A stretch of DNA of 64,000 bases from CAG-791 sp045130475 (GCA_045130475.1 JBGUPU010000017.1:28451-92450), one strand, 5' to 3'. Shown: positions 53,146-62,297, numbered from the stretch's first letter. The notes: generated by a model not told the origin, from the sequence alone. A program made the numbers and translations.

Positions 53146-53970
53146 GTGAAAAAATCATTTTTCAATAAGTCAAAGGTCTTCGCCGCCATGTTCAGTGCGA
53201 TTACATGTGCGGCAGTAATAGGAATTTCCGGGTGTTCCCCGGCAGGCAGCTCAGCCGACACGAGCAGCCTTACGACTACTGTAGTGCAGGCACAGGAAAC
53301 TTCTCCGGTGTCGGGAACTGTATCCACTCCCGATACAGTGACAGTATCCGCAAAGGGAAGTACAAGTGCTGTGCCTGACCGAGCAGAACTGCACTTCGGA
53401 ATCCGGACTCAGGCTGATACTGCTGAAGAAGCTCAGAAGGACAACAGTAAAAATGTCGATGCAGTTGTCAAGGTACTGAAAAAGAACGGGATCAAAGAAG
53501 AGAAGATCCAGACCTCTATGTATGATGTCAGTCCTCAGTACGACTGGAATACGGGTGATGGCAGCAAAGTCATAGGCTACAGCGCCTTCAGCAATCTGTC
53601 AGTCAAAGATGTCGCGATCGATGATGCCGGAAAGCTGATCACGGCCTGCACTAATGCCGGAGCAAACGAGTTCAACGGCATCTCCTACAGTAGCACACAG
53701 TATGATGCCTTATATGCGGAGGCTTTAAAGAAAGCAGTTGCTGCCGCACAGGTAAAGGCCCAGGTCCTGGCCGAAGCCGCCGGCAGGAAACTCGGCGATG
53801 TAAAGACGCTCTCTGAGGGCTATCAGGATATGACCTACGCAAATACCAGTGAAAAGGTATATGCCGCTGCGGGAATGGGCGCTGCGGAAGACAGTGCACC
53901 AAGCGCAAATATCCTGCCCGGACAGGCAGAGATCACGGCAAATGTCACTGTGACCTATATCCTTCAGTAA
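53146..53970 (+). CDS. SIMPL-domain (DUF541) lipoprotein
   Basis: The 274-residue exported protein has a signal peptide ending in the lipobox ISGC (Cys about residue 28) and a Ser/Thr-rich linker. A SIMPL domain follows, from DTVTVSAKGSTSAVPDRAEL through VKVLKKNGIKEEKIQTSMYD and VQAKAQVLAEAAGRKLG-like helices to ITANVTVTYIL. The domain is a periplasmic/surface beta-alpha fold of poorly known function. It starts with GTG 53146 after AAGGAGG. It is divergent from tdk and ends at a bidirectional terminator. Confidence 0.92.
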   Translation: MKKSFFNKSKVFAAMFSAITCAAVIGISGCSPAGSSADTSSLTTTVVQAQETSPVSGTVSTPDTVTVSAKGSTSAVPDRAELHFGIRTQADTAEEAQKDNSKNVDAVVKVLKKNGIKEEKIQTSMYDVSPQYDWNTGDGSKVIGYSAFSNLSVKDVAIDDAGKLITACTNAGANEFNGISYSSTQYDALYAEALKKAVAAAQVKAQVLAEAAGRKLGDVKTLSEGYQDMTYANTSEKVYAAAGMGAAEDSAPSANILPGQAEITANVTVTYILQ

Positions 53971-53987
53971 AAAATACCACACAGCCA

Positions 53988-54036
53988 TAAAAGGAGCTGC
54001 CGAATATCGTTTATGATATTCAGCAGCTCCTTTTTA
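53988..54036. terminator. Bidirectional terminator
   Basis: AAAAGGAGCTGC..GAATATC pairs with GATATTC..GCAGCTCCTTTTT with one mismatch. It serves the SIMPL gene (plus) and the anchored repeat protein (minus). Confidence 0.92.
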
Positions 54037-54074
54037 ATACTTCAATCAGTTTTCAATCATTCAGCCACGGCAGT

Positions 54075-55196
54075 TCACTTTTTATCAGATTTGATATAAT
54101 CCGCATAAGAACGGGGAGGTCCGGGCTTCTCGCTGGCGAAGCCGCACCAGCGGTAAATACATTCCTGGACATAGCGTTTCATCAACTTGTCATCCTCATT
54201 CCTGTAGGGGGAGCACTCGATCCGCATCTCCATCTCGTTGGAGGGAGTGATTTTGATCAGTTTATAGATGATCTTCCCTGCGCTGTTATAGCCTGTCACA
54301 ACTGCGCGCGAAAAACCCGCGCTCTTTTCATACTCATCGAGCAGTACTTTTCTGGAAGATGTAATTTCTGTACCCTCCGCCGCAAGAGCAGCGTCCTTTG
54401 CTGCGGAAAGATTCAGATTATCGTTTCTCTGATAAAGGGAAAATGTCAGAGATGATCCTCCGGTTCCCGTAAAGGTATGCGACTCGATATTTGTACCAAG
54501 CGGGGTGGAAACTCTGTCAAAACTGCTTCTGACAGAATTGTACAGGTTGGGAGGATAGCTGAAAAAGAACCCGGAAGTATCAGAATAGTAGGAACGATAC
54601 TGTTCCGGAACCAGATTTAAACTATAGTCCTCCTCCTGGCCAGGATCGATTGTAAACAAAGAAGCAGTCTCAGCCTGATTCTGCCCGGACTGTACCGGTT
54701 CAGAAGGCTGCGTCGCGTCGGCCGGCTGTACCGGTTCAGAAGGCTGCGTCGCGTCGGCTGGCTGTACCGGTTCAGAAGGCTGCGTCGCGTCGGCTGGCTG
54801 GGCAGCCGGCTCAACAGAAAGGGCTTCAAGGACAAAAGCCCGGCTGATGTCGTTGCTCTCGTCCGACTTGACCGTATAGTTTTCCGAGGTTTCAAAAGAC
54901 TGGTAACCATCCGCTTCAAATAAAAGCTTATATTGTCCGGGGGGAAGTTCCACTTCAAAATATCCGTCCTGGCCTGTTGTATCTGAATTGTCGTGGGAAG
55001 TATATTTCTCTCCCTCCTCATCAATGGGAGTTACATCTACCCCGCGAATCGGGATGCCCGTTACCGAATCCTGCACATATCCGCTGACGGTGCCGACATC
55101 GTCCGCAGGATTCCTTGTAAACAGATAAGCACCCCCCATGATCAGAACCGCAAGCAGCGCAATGAGGATTCCAACAGTACTGTTTTTGTTACGCAT
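54075..55196 (-). CDS. Anchored protein with carboxypeptidase-regulatory-like domain and PADATQ repeats
   Basis: The 373-residue protein has an N-terminal membrane anchor (about residues 8-25). An extracellular carboxypeptidase-regulatory-like beta-sandwich follows (GTVSGYVQDSVTGIPIRGVD to LPPGQYKLLFEADGYQ, about 35-115), then three perfect 12-residue repeats PSEPVQPADATQ (about 135-175). An unassigned C-terminal domain of about 190 residues (YYSDTSGFFFSYPPNLYN onward) ends CIYRWCGF. ATG 55196 has GGGAAGG upstream. It lies downstream of the ABC transporter genes in the same direction (about 120 bp), so it may be part of that unit. Confidence 0.75.
   Translation of the reverse strand: MRNKNSTVGILIALLAVLIMGGAYLFTRNPADDVGTVSGYVQDSVTGIPIRGVDVTPIDEEGEKYTSHDNSDTTGQDGYFEVELPPGQYKLLFEADGYQSFETSENYTVKSDESNDISRAFVLEALSVEPAAQPADATQPSEPVQPADATQPSEPVQPADATQPSEPVQSGQNQAETASLFTIDPGQEEDYSLNLVPEQYRSYYSDTSGFFFSYPPNLYNSVRSSFDRVSTPLGTNIESHTFTGTGGSSLTFSLYQRNDNLNLSAAKDAALAAEGTEITSSRKVLLDEYEKSAGFSRAVVTGYNSAGKIIYKLIKITPSNEMEMRIECSPYRNEDDKLMKRYVQECIYRWCGFASEKPGPPRSYADYIKSDKK
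54690..54797 (-). repeat. Three 36-bp tandem repeats in a coding sequence
   Basis: Copies start at 54690, 54726 and 54762 (plus-strand CTGTACCGGTTCAGAAGGCT and so on) and differ at single positions only. They encode three 12-residue Pro/Glu/Ala/Asp units. Such near-identical repeats often vary in number between strains. Confidence 0.9.
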
Positions 55197-55318
55197 AATA
55201 AAGGCCTTCCCGGGACACGCCCGTCCGACAGACAATTTGTTTCCTGCACCTGAAATCATTCAGAGAGAGAAAAAACTTGTCCTAAACACAATCCGCAAGG
55301 GAAAACAAACTCAGAGAA

Positions 55319-56101
55319 TCAGCTTTCCACGCTGTTAATTTTAAAATATAACATGATTCCGGAGAGAATGGAACAGATAGCAATCAGCAGCAGCAGAAAA
55401 CGCCAGCAGTAGAGAATATAGGCCGGATCCGAGTGGAAAATATCCAGTTCCTGGCTGGGCGGCAGCAGACTGTTGAGGTCCGCTATGGATCCCAGGGCAT
55501 AAAACCCCCATCGCGCGGTCGTAAAGTTGGCCGCCTTTTCCATGATCCCGTCCAGGTCAAACAGGCAGCCGCTCAGCAGCAGCTGGGCGATCAGGATCAC
55601 AGGAATAATCGTCATGATGGATGTGATACTGTTGATCAGCATACCCATCAGAAATCCCAGCATGTCTGCGCTCATGGTGATCAGAAAAAAGGTAAGACAA
55701 AAGTCCAGGCTCCGGTTTCCCAGAACGATTCCGGTATTTTTAAAATCAAAAAAAGAACTGAACACAAAAGCACAGACAACGGACTCAACAGCACTCAGGA
55801 AGAGCTGAATAAAAAAATTGGCAGAGACGTAGGTTTTCACAGGCAGGTATTTGTCAAGATCATCAAGAAGATAGTCGCGCTCTGAATAAAAAAGGGCGAT
55901 CGAATTAAAGAGCCCGCACCAGATACTGCACATCAGCACTGAAAACAGGCATGCCTTAGTGGCGCCATATGATTCAAATACATCTTTTTTGACAGCATAA
56001 CATGTGATCGTAATGATCGCGGCGGTCATAATCGTATTTCCGATCAGATTGGATGCCTTTGTGGAAATCCACCTGCGGATATAATCAAAGAAATCAGCCA
56101 T
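55319..56101 (-). CDS. ABC-2 type permease, ABCG-like
   Basis: The 260-residue membrane protein has six helices in the ABC-2/ABCG pattern. A cytosolic amphipathic start (DFFDYIRRWISTKASNLIGN) is followed by the first helix, a charged loop with FYSERDYLLDDLDKYLPVKTY (similar to the conserved loop of ABCG permeases), then helices 3-5, a re-entrant segment FYALGSIADLNSLLPP and a last helix. It lies 72 bp after its ATPase in the same direction. Substrate unknown. Confidence 0.85.
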   Translation of the reverse strand: MADFFDYIRRWISTKASNLIGNTIMTAAIITITCYAVKKDVFESYGATKACLFSVLMCSIWCGLFNSIALFYSERDYLLDDLDKYLPVKTYVSANFFIQLFLSAVESVVCAFVFSSFFDFKNTGIVLGNRSLDFCLTFFLITMSADMLGFLMGMLINSITSIMTIIPVILIAQLLLSGCLFDLDGIMEKAANFTTARWGFYALGSIADLNSLLPPSQELDIFHSDPAYILYCWRFLLLLIAICSILSGIMLYFKINSVES

Positions 56102-56173
56102 AAAAACCTTCTTCTCTCCTGAATTTTTATCCTGAATAAGACAGCTCAGGCAAGTGGGTTCATCCCTCCGCAG

Positions 56174-56944
56174 TCAGCCCCTGCTGTTTGCTCGGAATGC
56201 AGCAAATTTTCGGATAAAGTAGTCCGCCTCCCCGCGGCCGCCTTCATCGGCCGCGTTGACTCTGGACAATATATCGACATAGTCTTTCACTTCAAAAAAA
56301 CTGCGTATATATTGGGGACTGCCGGCATAGGCAATCCCGCCGCATTTTGCAGAACTCTTGACCAATACAATGACACGATCGTAGAGCTCAATATTCACAA
56401 TATTGTGGGAAATGATAATCGTTGTTTTGTTTTCTCTGCGCGTGATGGCGCAGAGTTTTGATACCAGATCTCTTGAAACCCCGCAGTCCAGTCCGGTATC
56501 GATTTCATCGGCAATGATGATATTTTTCCCGCGGACCAGTTCTTTCGCAATAGAAACGCGCTGCATCTGCCCGCCCGACAGCCGGCGGATCTCATTATCC
56601 TTTACCGACTGCAGCCCCATATCCTGCACATATCGCTTCACTACACTTTCAAGATCTTTTTTCGAATAGAGCCTGGAAAACAATGCAGACCAGTAGATGG
56701 CTTCCTGCGCTGTCTCGCGGACATTCAGGGCCGGATGCTGGGGAATGTAAGCAATTTCCTCGCGCCGGTAGTCAGTCACCTGTCCGTCAAAAGAAGTCGT
56801 ACCTATCAAACATTTGATCAGGGTGCTCTTTCCCGCACCGGATGTGCCGATAATCAGTGTTGTCTTCCCTTTGGGAAAGACAAGGTGTATATCCTTGAGC
56901 GCTGCTTTTCCGGAATACAGTTTTTCTTTAATATCAACACGCAT
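56174..56944 (-). CDS. ABC transporter ATP-binding protein, ABCG-like
   Basis: The 256-residue ATPase has Walker A GTSGAGKST (about 33-41), a Q-loop with YIPQHPALNVRETAQEAIYW, signature RRLSGGQMQRVSIAKELV, Walker B NIIIADEIDTGLD and the switch His in TIIISHNI. Phrases such as LNVRETAQEA and the pairing with a short ABC-2 permease resemble ABCG half-transporters, here split into two genes. AGGAA precedes ATG 56944. It follows the nitroreductase gene by 65 bp in the same direction. Confidence 0.93.
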   Translation of the reverse strand: MRVDIKEKLYSGKAALKDIHLVFPKGKTTLIIGTSGAGKSTLIKCLIGTTSFDGQVTDYRREEIAYIPQHPALNVRETAQEAIYWSALFSRLYSKKDLESVVKRYVQDMGLQSVKDNEIRRLSGGQMQRVSIAKELVRGKNIIIADEIDTGLDCGVSRDLVSKLCAITRRENKTTIIISHNIVNIELYDRVIVLVKSSAKCGGIAYAGSPQYIRSFFEVKDYVDILSRVNAADEGGRGEADYFIRKFAAFRANSRG

Positions 56945-57009
56945 CTCTGCTGTTCCTTTCCAGTGGTGTGATGAGCAAAGACCACTCCTGAAGGTGTGTC
57001 CCTTCTGTC

Positions 57010-57561
57010 TTACCAGTGATTGAAGCTGCAGATTTCTTCGGTGGTCTTGCGGACCTTTTTGCGGGGAGCTTTTTCCTCTGCACTGTATCCTACTGCAAGA
57101 ACAATACGGACCTCACTGCCCTCGGGAATTCCAAAATACTCTTCCATCTTCTTCTGGTCGTTCAGACCGAGGATACAGGTGGAGAGTCCCAGCTCCAGCG
57201 CCTGGTAGCACATATTCATGGCTGCCATGCCTATATCACCCTGGGCAAATCTCTGTGTGTCTCCATAGTGCGCTTTTACAAAAGGCATCACTTTCGCAGG
57301 CTGTTCCACCAAAATGATATAGGCCGGAACCTGTTTGCGGAAGGGAACACCTGTCGCGCCGCCTTCTACCACGAGGGCATCGCAGAGCTTCTCTTTTGCT
57401 TCAGGCTCATCAACGACAATAAACCTCCAGGGCTGCGCATTGCATCCGCTGGGTGAAAGGCGTCCTGCCTCCACCAGCTTCATAAGATCCTCTCTCGATA
57501 CGGGGCGGTCAGAATAAGCCCTGCAGCTCTCTCTCTTTTCAAGCATTTCCTGAAATGTCAT
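57010..57561 (-). CDS. Nitroreductase-family FMN oxidoreductase
   Basis: The 183-residue protein starts with the family motif EMLEKRESCRAYSDRPVSRE, then LVEAGRLSPSGCNAQPWRFIVV (FMN phosphate site). Later it has FAQGDIGMAAMNMCYQALEL and VRIVLAVGYSAEEKAPRKK at the C-terminus. Members use FMN with NAD(P)H to reduce nitro groups, quinones or enones; the natural substrate is not evident. GGAGG precedes ATG 57561. Confidence 0.94.
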   Translation of the reverse strand: MTFQEMLEKRESCRAYSDRPVSREDLMKLVEAGRLSPSGCNAQPWRFIVVDEPEAKEKLCDALVVEGGATGVPFRKQVPAYIILVEQPAKVMPFVKAHYGDTQRFAQGDIGMAAMNMCYQALELGLSTCILGLNDQKKMEEYFGIPEGSEVRIVLAVGYSAEEKAPRKKVRKTTEEICSFNHW

Positions 57562-57689
57562 TTTCGTAATCCTCCATTGTTAGTTGTTATTGCCTTGTGT
57601 TTATCTAAGTTTACATAAACCCCCGGATCAAGTGATTCGGGCATATTCTCGAATCTTTTCTTCAAAGCGGATCGTCATCCTGTATTGTC

Positions 57690-58868
57690 TCAGCCAAGGC
57701 TGGCGGTAAAGCCCGCTATTCTGTCCACTGCAATCTTCAGGTTGTCCAGCGAATTGGCAAAGGAGAGCCTGAAATGCCCTTCGCCGTATTCACCGAAGGA
57801 TGTGCCCCATGCGGCGGCAACGCCCGCCTCCCGCAGGAGTCTGGTACAGAAGGTGTGGCTGTCGAGTCCAAAGGACTCTATATTGGGGAAGGCGTAGAAG
57901 GCGCCGCCCGGTGTTGGGCAGGTGACGCCGGGAATCTCATTGAGGGCCGGGACCACCCAGTCCCGTCTCTCCAGGAATGCGTCCCGCATCCTGCTCACAT
58001 CGTCCTGAGGCCCGGTTACAGCAGCCAGGGCTGCCCTCTGCGTAAAGGAAGCGGTACAGGAATTGGAATTGACCATGAGCATCTCGACCCCTTTTGCAAG
58101 TTCGGGGTGCATGATCCCGTAGCCGATCCGCCAGCCGGTCATGGCATAGGCCTTGGAGAAGCCGTCCAGGATTATAGTGCGGTCCTGAAAACCGGGAACT
58201 GCCGCGATGGAAAAAGGCTTTTCCCCGAAGACCAGCCTGTCATAGATCTCATCTGAAAGGATCATGATATCAGGCCTGTCCCGCAGAATCCCGGCAACTT
58301 CCTCGATATCTTTGCGCGTCATCAGCCCTCCTGTGGGATTGCCGGGATTATTGATGATGACCAGCTTCGTTTTCGGCGTGATACTTGCCCGGAAATGATC
58401 CAGATCGATCCGGAAATCATTTTTGTCGAGAAGAGGGACAGGGACCGGCTTTCCTCCTGCAAAACGGATGCAGGACTCATAGATCGGAAAACCGGGATTC
58501 GGATACAGGACTTCATCACCGGGCGACACCAGCATCAGCATAGTAAAAAACATGATCGGTTTGCCGCCGGGGACAATGATGATATGATCCGGGGACAGAT
58601 CAAGTCCCTTCCGCTCCCCGGCTTCCCGGGCGATCGCAGCCCGCACATCAGGATAGCCCGGTGCCGGACTGTATCCGGTGTAACCCGCCTTCATGGCTTC
58701 ATAGGCTGCCTGGATGATGTGATCCGGTGTGGCAAAATCGGGCTGGCCGATCTCACAGTGGATCACACTGCGCCCCTGCGCCTCCAGCGCATTGGCCTCT
58801 GCCAGGATCTGAAAGGCAGATTCTGCATGAAGCCTGTCCATACGTTCTGCAATGATATTCTCAAACAT
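57690..58868 (-). CDS. Class I/II PLP-dependent aminotransferase
   Basis: This 392-residue fold-type I aminotransferase has EIGQPDFATPDHIIQAAYEA, GYTGYSPAPGYPDVRAAIA, IINNPGNPTGGLMT, LSDEIYDRLVF, the PLP lysine in DGFSKAYAMTGWRIGYG (about residue 235) and the C-terminal Arg in EGHFRLSFANS. It is close in style to aspartate/aromatic aminotransferases; the amino-acid substrate is not fixed by these motifs. ATG 58868 follows GGAGGTG; a 20-codon upstream frame is not used. It stands alone between the nitroreductase and a DIP1984-like gene. Confidence 0.94.
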   Translation of the reverse strand: MFENIIAERMDRLHAESAFQILAEANALEAQGRSVIHCEIGQPDFATPDHIIQAAYEAMKAGYTGYSPAPGYPDVRAAIAREAGERKGLDLSPDHIIIVPGGKPIMFFTMLMLVSPGDEVLYPNPGFPIYESCIRFAGGKPVPVPLLDKNDFRIDLDHFRASITPKTKLVIINNPGNPTGGLMTRKDIEEVAGILRDRPDIMILSDEIYDRLVFGEKPFSIAAVPGFQDRTIILDGFSKAYAMTGWRIGYGIMHPELAKGVEMLMVNSNSCTASFTQRAALAAVTGPQDDVSRMRDAFLERRDWVVPALNEIPGVTCPTPGGAFYAFPNIESFGLDSHTFCTRLLREAGVAAAWGTSFGEYGEGHFRLSFANSLDNLKIAVDRIAGFTASLG

Positions 58869-59212
58869 CTTCCACCTCCGGTTAAATACCTGCTCACACA
58901 TCCGCCCCTGTCCGCACTCTGTTCCCAAAAGAAGCAGTGCAGAGCAGGGGCTCTTTAACGGCTCTTAATTGATCTTTCACTCAAAAGCGGCCTGTAACCA
59001 AACCTCCGCCGCAGCCGGCCAGCCGGCAGGTTTTCTGATCCTGCTGTATCATGCTGATCTTCCGGTCACTCATTGATGAAACTTTAAACAATAAACACTG
59101 ACATCAATAAATAATCCTTGACACAGTCATGTACGCTGAACAGACACAAAAACTGTAACCCCGGAAAGGATTTTAAAAAAATTTTGATACCTGCGGGATC
59201 ATGGAAAGAAGG
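58869..59212. other. Intergenic region
   Basis: Contains a GC-rich palindrome near 59015-59030 (GCCGGC repeated twice) and a plus-strand TTGACA near 59117 with no good -10 and no plus-strand gene. No clear terminator for the minus-strand gene at 59213 was found. Confidence 0.4.
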
Positions 59213-59719
59213 TCAGAAGCTGATCTCCAGCTGACCCGAGTTGTTGATCACATCGAGCGCAGTCTGCGCCCTTGCCAGTTCATCAGATACTTTTGCCAGA
59301 TCATCGGCCGCCTTCTCCAGGTCATAATTGGTATAGGTATACTCGATGATCTTGGTCGACTGGTAACCGTTCGAGACCCTCTCCTTGGGAAGGAAAGAAG
59401 CCATTTCCGTGAGCTTGCGCTTTCTCTCGCTCAGCTGGGGGATATAGACCAGCAGCTCATCCACGGTCATATTAAACTCAGGGATCACGGTCCCGATATT
59501 AAAGCAGTTGATCGCATGTTTGACCTTCCGGATCTTCGCTTCGATCCGGCACTGCTCCTCCTGTGTCTGCAGATAATTGTAGACTGGTCTTGCAGACTCA
59601 AGATCCTCATCTACTGCAGCAGTGAAGCGGTAGCCTTTCACTTCCTTGGCCCGCAGCACTTTCAGGTCCTCATTCAGCTTTCTGAGAATTTTTGAAGCTT
59701 CCGCGCATGTATAGTACAT
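59213..59719 (-). CDS. DIP1984-like helical protein, unknown function
   Basis: The 168-residue, mostly helical protein has phrases seen in the DIP1984 group of small proteins: an N-terminal helix pair (ASKILRKLNEDLKVLRAKE), a central KVKHAINCFNIGTVIPEF, TVDELLVYIPQLSERKRKL and IIEYTYTNYDLEKAADDLAK. Function is unknown; the helices suggest a coiled-coil assembly. ATG 59719 follows AGGAGGG; an in-frame ATG seven codons upstream lacks a site. It follows the lipoprotein gene by 46 bp in the same direction. Confidence 0.7.
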   Translation of the reverse strand: MYYTCAEASKILRKLNEDLKVLRAKEVKGYRFTAAVDEDLESARPVYNYLQTQEEQCRIEAKIRKVKHAINCFNIGTVIPEFNMTVDELLVYIPQLSERKRKLTEMASFLPKERVSNGYQSTKIIEYTYTNYDLEKAADDLAKVSDELARAQTALDVINNSGQLEISF

Positions 59720-59765
59720 TGTTACCCTCCTGTTTTTCACTCTTCTAAATTATCGACAGGATTTT

Positions 59766-60833
59766 TCAATCTTCGACCGGCAACCACTCAAATACCAGAT
59801 CGTCCCCGGTTTCGGACTGATCTTCGTGCCATGTAAAGGTACCGTCTTCGTGGAAGACAATGGTACCGGTACCATCCCCATACTCCTGCTCCTGGCTCAC
59901 GATGTCGCCGTTTTCGTCATAGGTGACATAGGACTTTGCGCAGCCCATATACTCGATAGTCAGCGTTTCCGGATCCATGCGTCCTGAGATATCCCAGTGT
60001 GCCGCTTCCGCGGCACTGCCTGCCCAGTCAATAGTGACCACGGCATCTTCGTATCCAAGGCATTCTACAGAGGCCTGCGCCCTGTCACACTGATACTTTC
60101 CTACGAAATTCATTACCGGATTCTGCCAGTCCGGATCCTCTTCAAACACAGCGGCATAGTCTGCGCTCTCATCCAGAAGGACAGTGATCTGTGCGTCCGT
60201 TGAGAAATCTTTGCCGTTCTTAGTCCATTTCACAAAGACATTTCCCGCCTGGGGCCACGCGATAAAGGTATAGGTGACCGGTTCTGCAAGGTTGATCTGG
60301 GAAGACTGGAGGGGATACTCTGTGTTGATCTCAGGAGTTTCCTCGCCCTCATTGAGGTTCATATTGCCCATGCCTTCTGTGTTGACGGTTACAATAATAC
60401 TGGCATCCTGCATATCTGCATCTGCGGTAAAGTGATAAGTCTCACCTCCGTCAATGGCAAGAAGAAGACCTTCCGCGCCCTCTTCCGAGACGGTGACAGA
60501 AAGATCATCCTTGCTGCCGGAAGAAGTCAGAGTACCGCGAAGGGTGTTCCCCTCCTCCTTGAGCGTACCGCCCCAGGAGTCCTCGATCGGGTCTTCTCCG
60601 ATCATACAGCCGACATACCAGCCAGGATCATCGATATCATCCATCCAGGTAATCGAGAGCATGTTATCGTTTTCATCCGCAAAATATCCCTGGCGGGTCC
60701 ATGCGGAGGATCCGACCTCTTCGTTTTCGGTCTCTGCTTCCTTCTTTTCATCCGTCTTCGCGCTGCTGCAGCCTGCAAGGGCAAAAAGCAGCAGAACAGA
60801 CAGGAACAGGCAGAGGAACTTTTTCATCTTCAT
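59766..60833 (-). CDS. Lipoprotein with repeat-like beta domains, unknown
   Basis: The 355-residue exported lipoprotein has a signal ending LLFALAGC, then an acidic linker (KTDEKKEAETENEE). Two or three beta-rich modules with Asp/Trp-rich surfaces follow (SAWTRQGYFADENDNMLSIT, a WPQAGNVFVKWTKNGKDF segment that resembles bacterial Ig-like or repeat modules with a trailing YAAVFEED, and a last module with YDENGDIVSQEQEYGDGTG). No catalytic motif is seen. ATG 60833 follows GAGGAG at the end of a GAGGAGAAAATG leader. Confidence 0.75.
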   Translation of the reverse strand: MKMKKFLCLFLSVLLLFALAGCSSAKTDEKKEAETENEEVGSSAWTRQGYFADENDNMLSITWMDDIDDPGWYVGCMIGEDPIEDSWGGTLKEEGNTLRGTLTSSGSKDDLSVTVSEEGAEGLLLAIDGGETYHFTADADMQDASIIVTVNTEGMGNMNLNEGEETPEINTEYPLQSSQINLAEPVTYTFIAWPQAGNVFVKWTKNGKDFSTDAQITVLLDESADYAAVFEEDPDWQNPVMNFVGKYQCDRAQASVECLGYEDAVVTIDWAGSAAEAAHWDISGRMDPETLTIEYMGCAKSYVTYDENGDIVSQEQEYGDGTGTIVFHEDGTFTWHEDQSETGDDLVFEWLPVED

Positions 60834-60860
60834 ATCATTTTCTCCTCGTACGATAATCAC

Positions 60861-60882
60861 GCAGCCCTCATCAGAGGGCTGC
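60861..60882 (-). other. Hairpin in the leader of the lipoprotein gene
   Basis: GCAGCCCTC (60861-60869) and GAGGGCTGC (60874-60882) form a perfect 9-bp stem with a 4-nt loop between the CLC stop and the lipoprotein start. No U-run follows on the minus strand, so it may be an mRNA-processing or stability structure rather than a terminator. Confidence 0.5.
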
Positions 60883-60930
60883 TTTCTTGTGTCACATAGG
60901 ACAGTTTCAGGCCGCAGGGACACAGAAGAA

Positions 60931-62205
60931 TCATAATGTCCGTTTGTCGATATAGGACAGGCGGAATTTGGAATACATTATTTTCTGGCTCGTGTACAGG
61001 CCGTAATAGCCGGAGACGACATAGCTGATCACACAGGCCAGCAGGAAGTAGGCAGATCCCTCAAACCCGAACATCTCACAGCAGATGATAAAAGAGGATA
61101 TGGGACTGTTGGTGACTCCGCAGAAAACCGCTCCCATGCCGACCGCTGCACTGAGCGCAGGCGAAAATCCGGACAGAGCGCCGAAGAGCCTTCCGAAGGC
61201 CGCGCCGATAAAGAAGGAGGGGACGATCTCGCCTCCCTTATATCCTGCGCAGATGGACAGGATCGTAAAGACCATTTTAAATAAAAAAGCCAGTTTCGAG
61301 CCTTCACCGGCAATAAAGGACTGAATATGTACGCTTCCTGCGCCGTTGTAGACCTGTCCGCGGGAAAGCCAGGTATAAAGGAGTAAGACAGAACCCAGAA
61401 TCAGGGCGCGTACATAACCGTTTTTAAGAAATTTTTCAGCAATGTGTTCCCCTGCCTGTAGAGTCGCACAGAAAATCCAGGACAAAAATCCGGAGAACAG
61501 GGCAAGAATCAGCACGCTGATGCAGGATTTGATTCCGAGAGCCGGAATATTCCCCAGTTCATAAAAGGGAGAAGATCCGCCCATTTTTACGGCGACGCCA
61601 TGGGCGACAAAAGAAGCGATCGTGCAAGGAAGAAGTGAGGAATAATGCATGATTCCGACACTGACCACTTCCATGGGAAAAACCGCCGCCGCAAGCGGCG
61701 TCCCGAACATAGCGGAGAAAGCAGCTGACATGCCGGTCATAATCAGTGTCTTCCGATCCCTCTCTGAAAACCGAAAAGCGGATGCAATATAGTGTCCGAT
61801 CGATCCGCCCAGCTGAAGCGCGGCACCTTCCCGTCCTACAGAAGCGCCGACCAGATGGGAGATCGTCGTTGCGATAAAGATCAGCGGTGCCATACGCAGC
61901 GGAACCGTCTCTCCGCTCTGAATCGAGGAGATGATGAGATTGGTCCCTCCCTCTGCACCACGTCCGGTCCGGCGGTAAAGGAAAAGGATCACAACCGCCC
62001 CGAAAGGAAGCAGCCATAGAATCTGCGGATGGGCCAGCCTGAGCTCCGTCACATGGTCTATGCACTCATGAAAAAGCGCGCCGATGGCTCCGATCAAAAG
62101 TCCGCATAAAACCGCGAAAGTGATAAACAGGAAAGTATGGATCGTTCTTTCTGTGTTGTGCTGTATTTTGTGAACTGCTGTTTTTTTGTCCATGATAATC
62201 CCCAT
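60931..62205 (-). CDS. CLC-type anion transporter with fluoride-clade motifs
   Basis: This CLC-family membrane protein of about 420 residues has VGREGAALQLGGSIGHYI (the GREG anion-site motif), AMFGTPLAAAVFPMEVVSVG and GYKGGEIVPSFFIGAAFG. The first selectivity segment, usually GSGIP, reads GGTNLIISSIQ. GREG(T/A) together with a G-x-NLI-type loop is characteristic of the fluoride/proton antiporter clade (CLC-F), which exports toxic fluoride. This is a motif-based inference. The start is either ATG 62205 (AGGG upstream) or ATG 62193 (GGGGAT upstream). No fluoride riboswitch was recognised in the upstream 310 bp. Confidence 0.9.
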   Translation of the reverse strand: MGIIMDKKTAVHKIQHNTERTIHTFLFITFAVLCGLLIGAIGALFHECIDHVTELRLAHPQILWLLPFGAVVILFLYRRTGRGAEGGTNLIISSIQSGETVPLRMAPLIFIATTISHLVGASVGREGAALQLGGSIGHYIASAFRFSERDRKTLIMTGMSAAFSAMFGTPLAAAVFPMEVVSVGIMHYSSLLPCTIASFVAHGVAVKMGGSSPFYELGNIPALGIKSCISVLILALFSGFLSWIFCATLQAGEHIAEKFLKNGYVRALILGSVLLLYTWLSRGQVYNGAGSVHIQSFIAGEGSKLAFLFKMVFTILSICAGYKGGEIVPSFFIGAAFGRLFGALSGFSPALSAAVGMGAVFCGVTNSPISSFIICCEMFGFEGSAYFLLACVISYVVSGYYGLYTSQKIMYSKFRLSYIDKRTL

Positions 62206-62297
62206 TTTGGAGTGCCCTGTGTTATCGTTACCGGCCGCACCCTGTCCGGGTGTGATCCTATAAAGCTGAAAATATTATATCATAAGAATGCGTCTCT

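Noticed and set aside
59101..59140. TTGACA on the plus strand as a promoter
   Set aside because: No suitable -10 at the right spacing and no plus-strand gene downstream.
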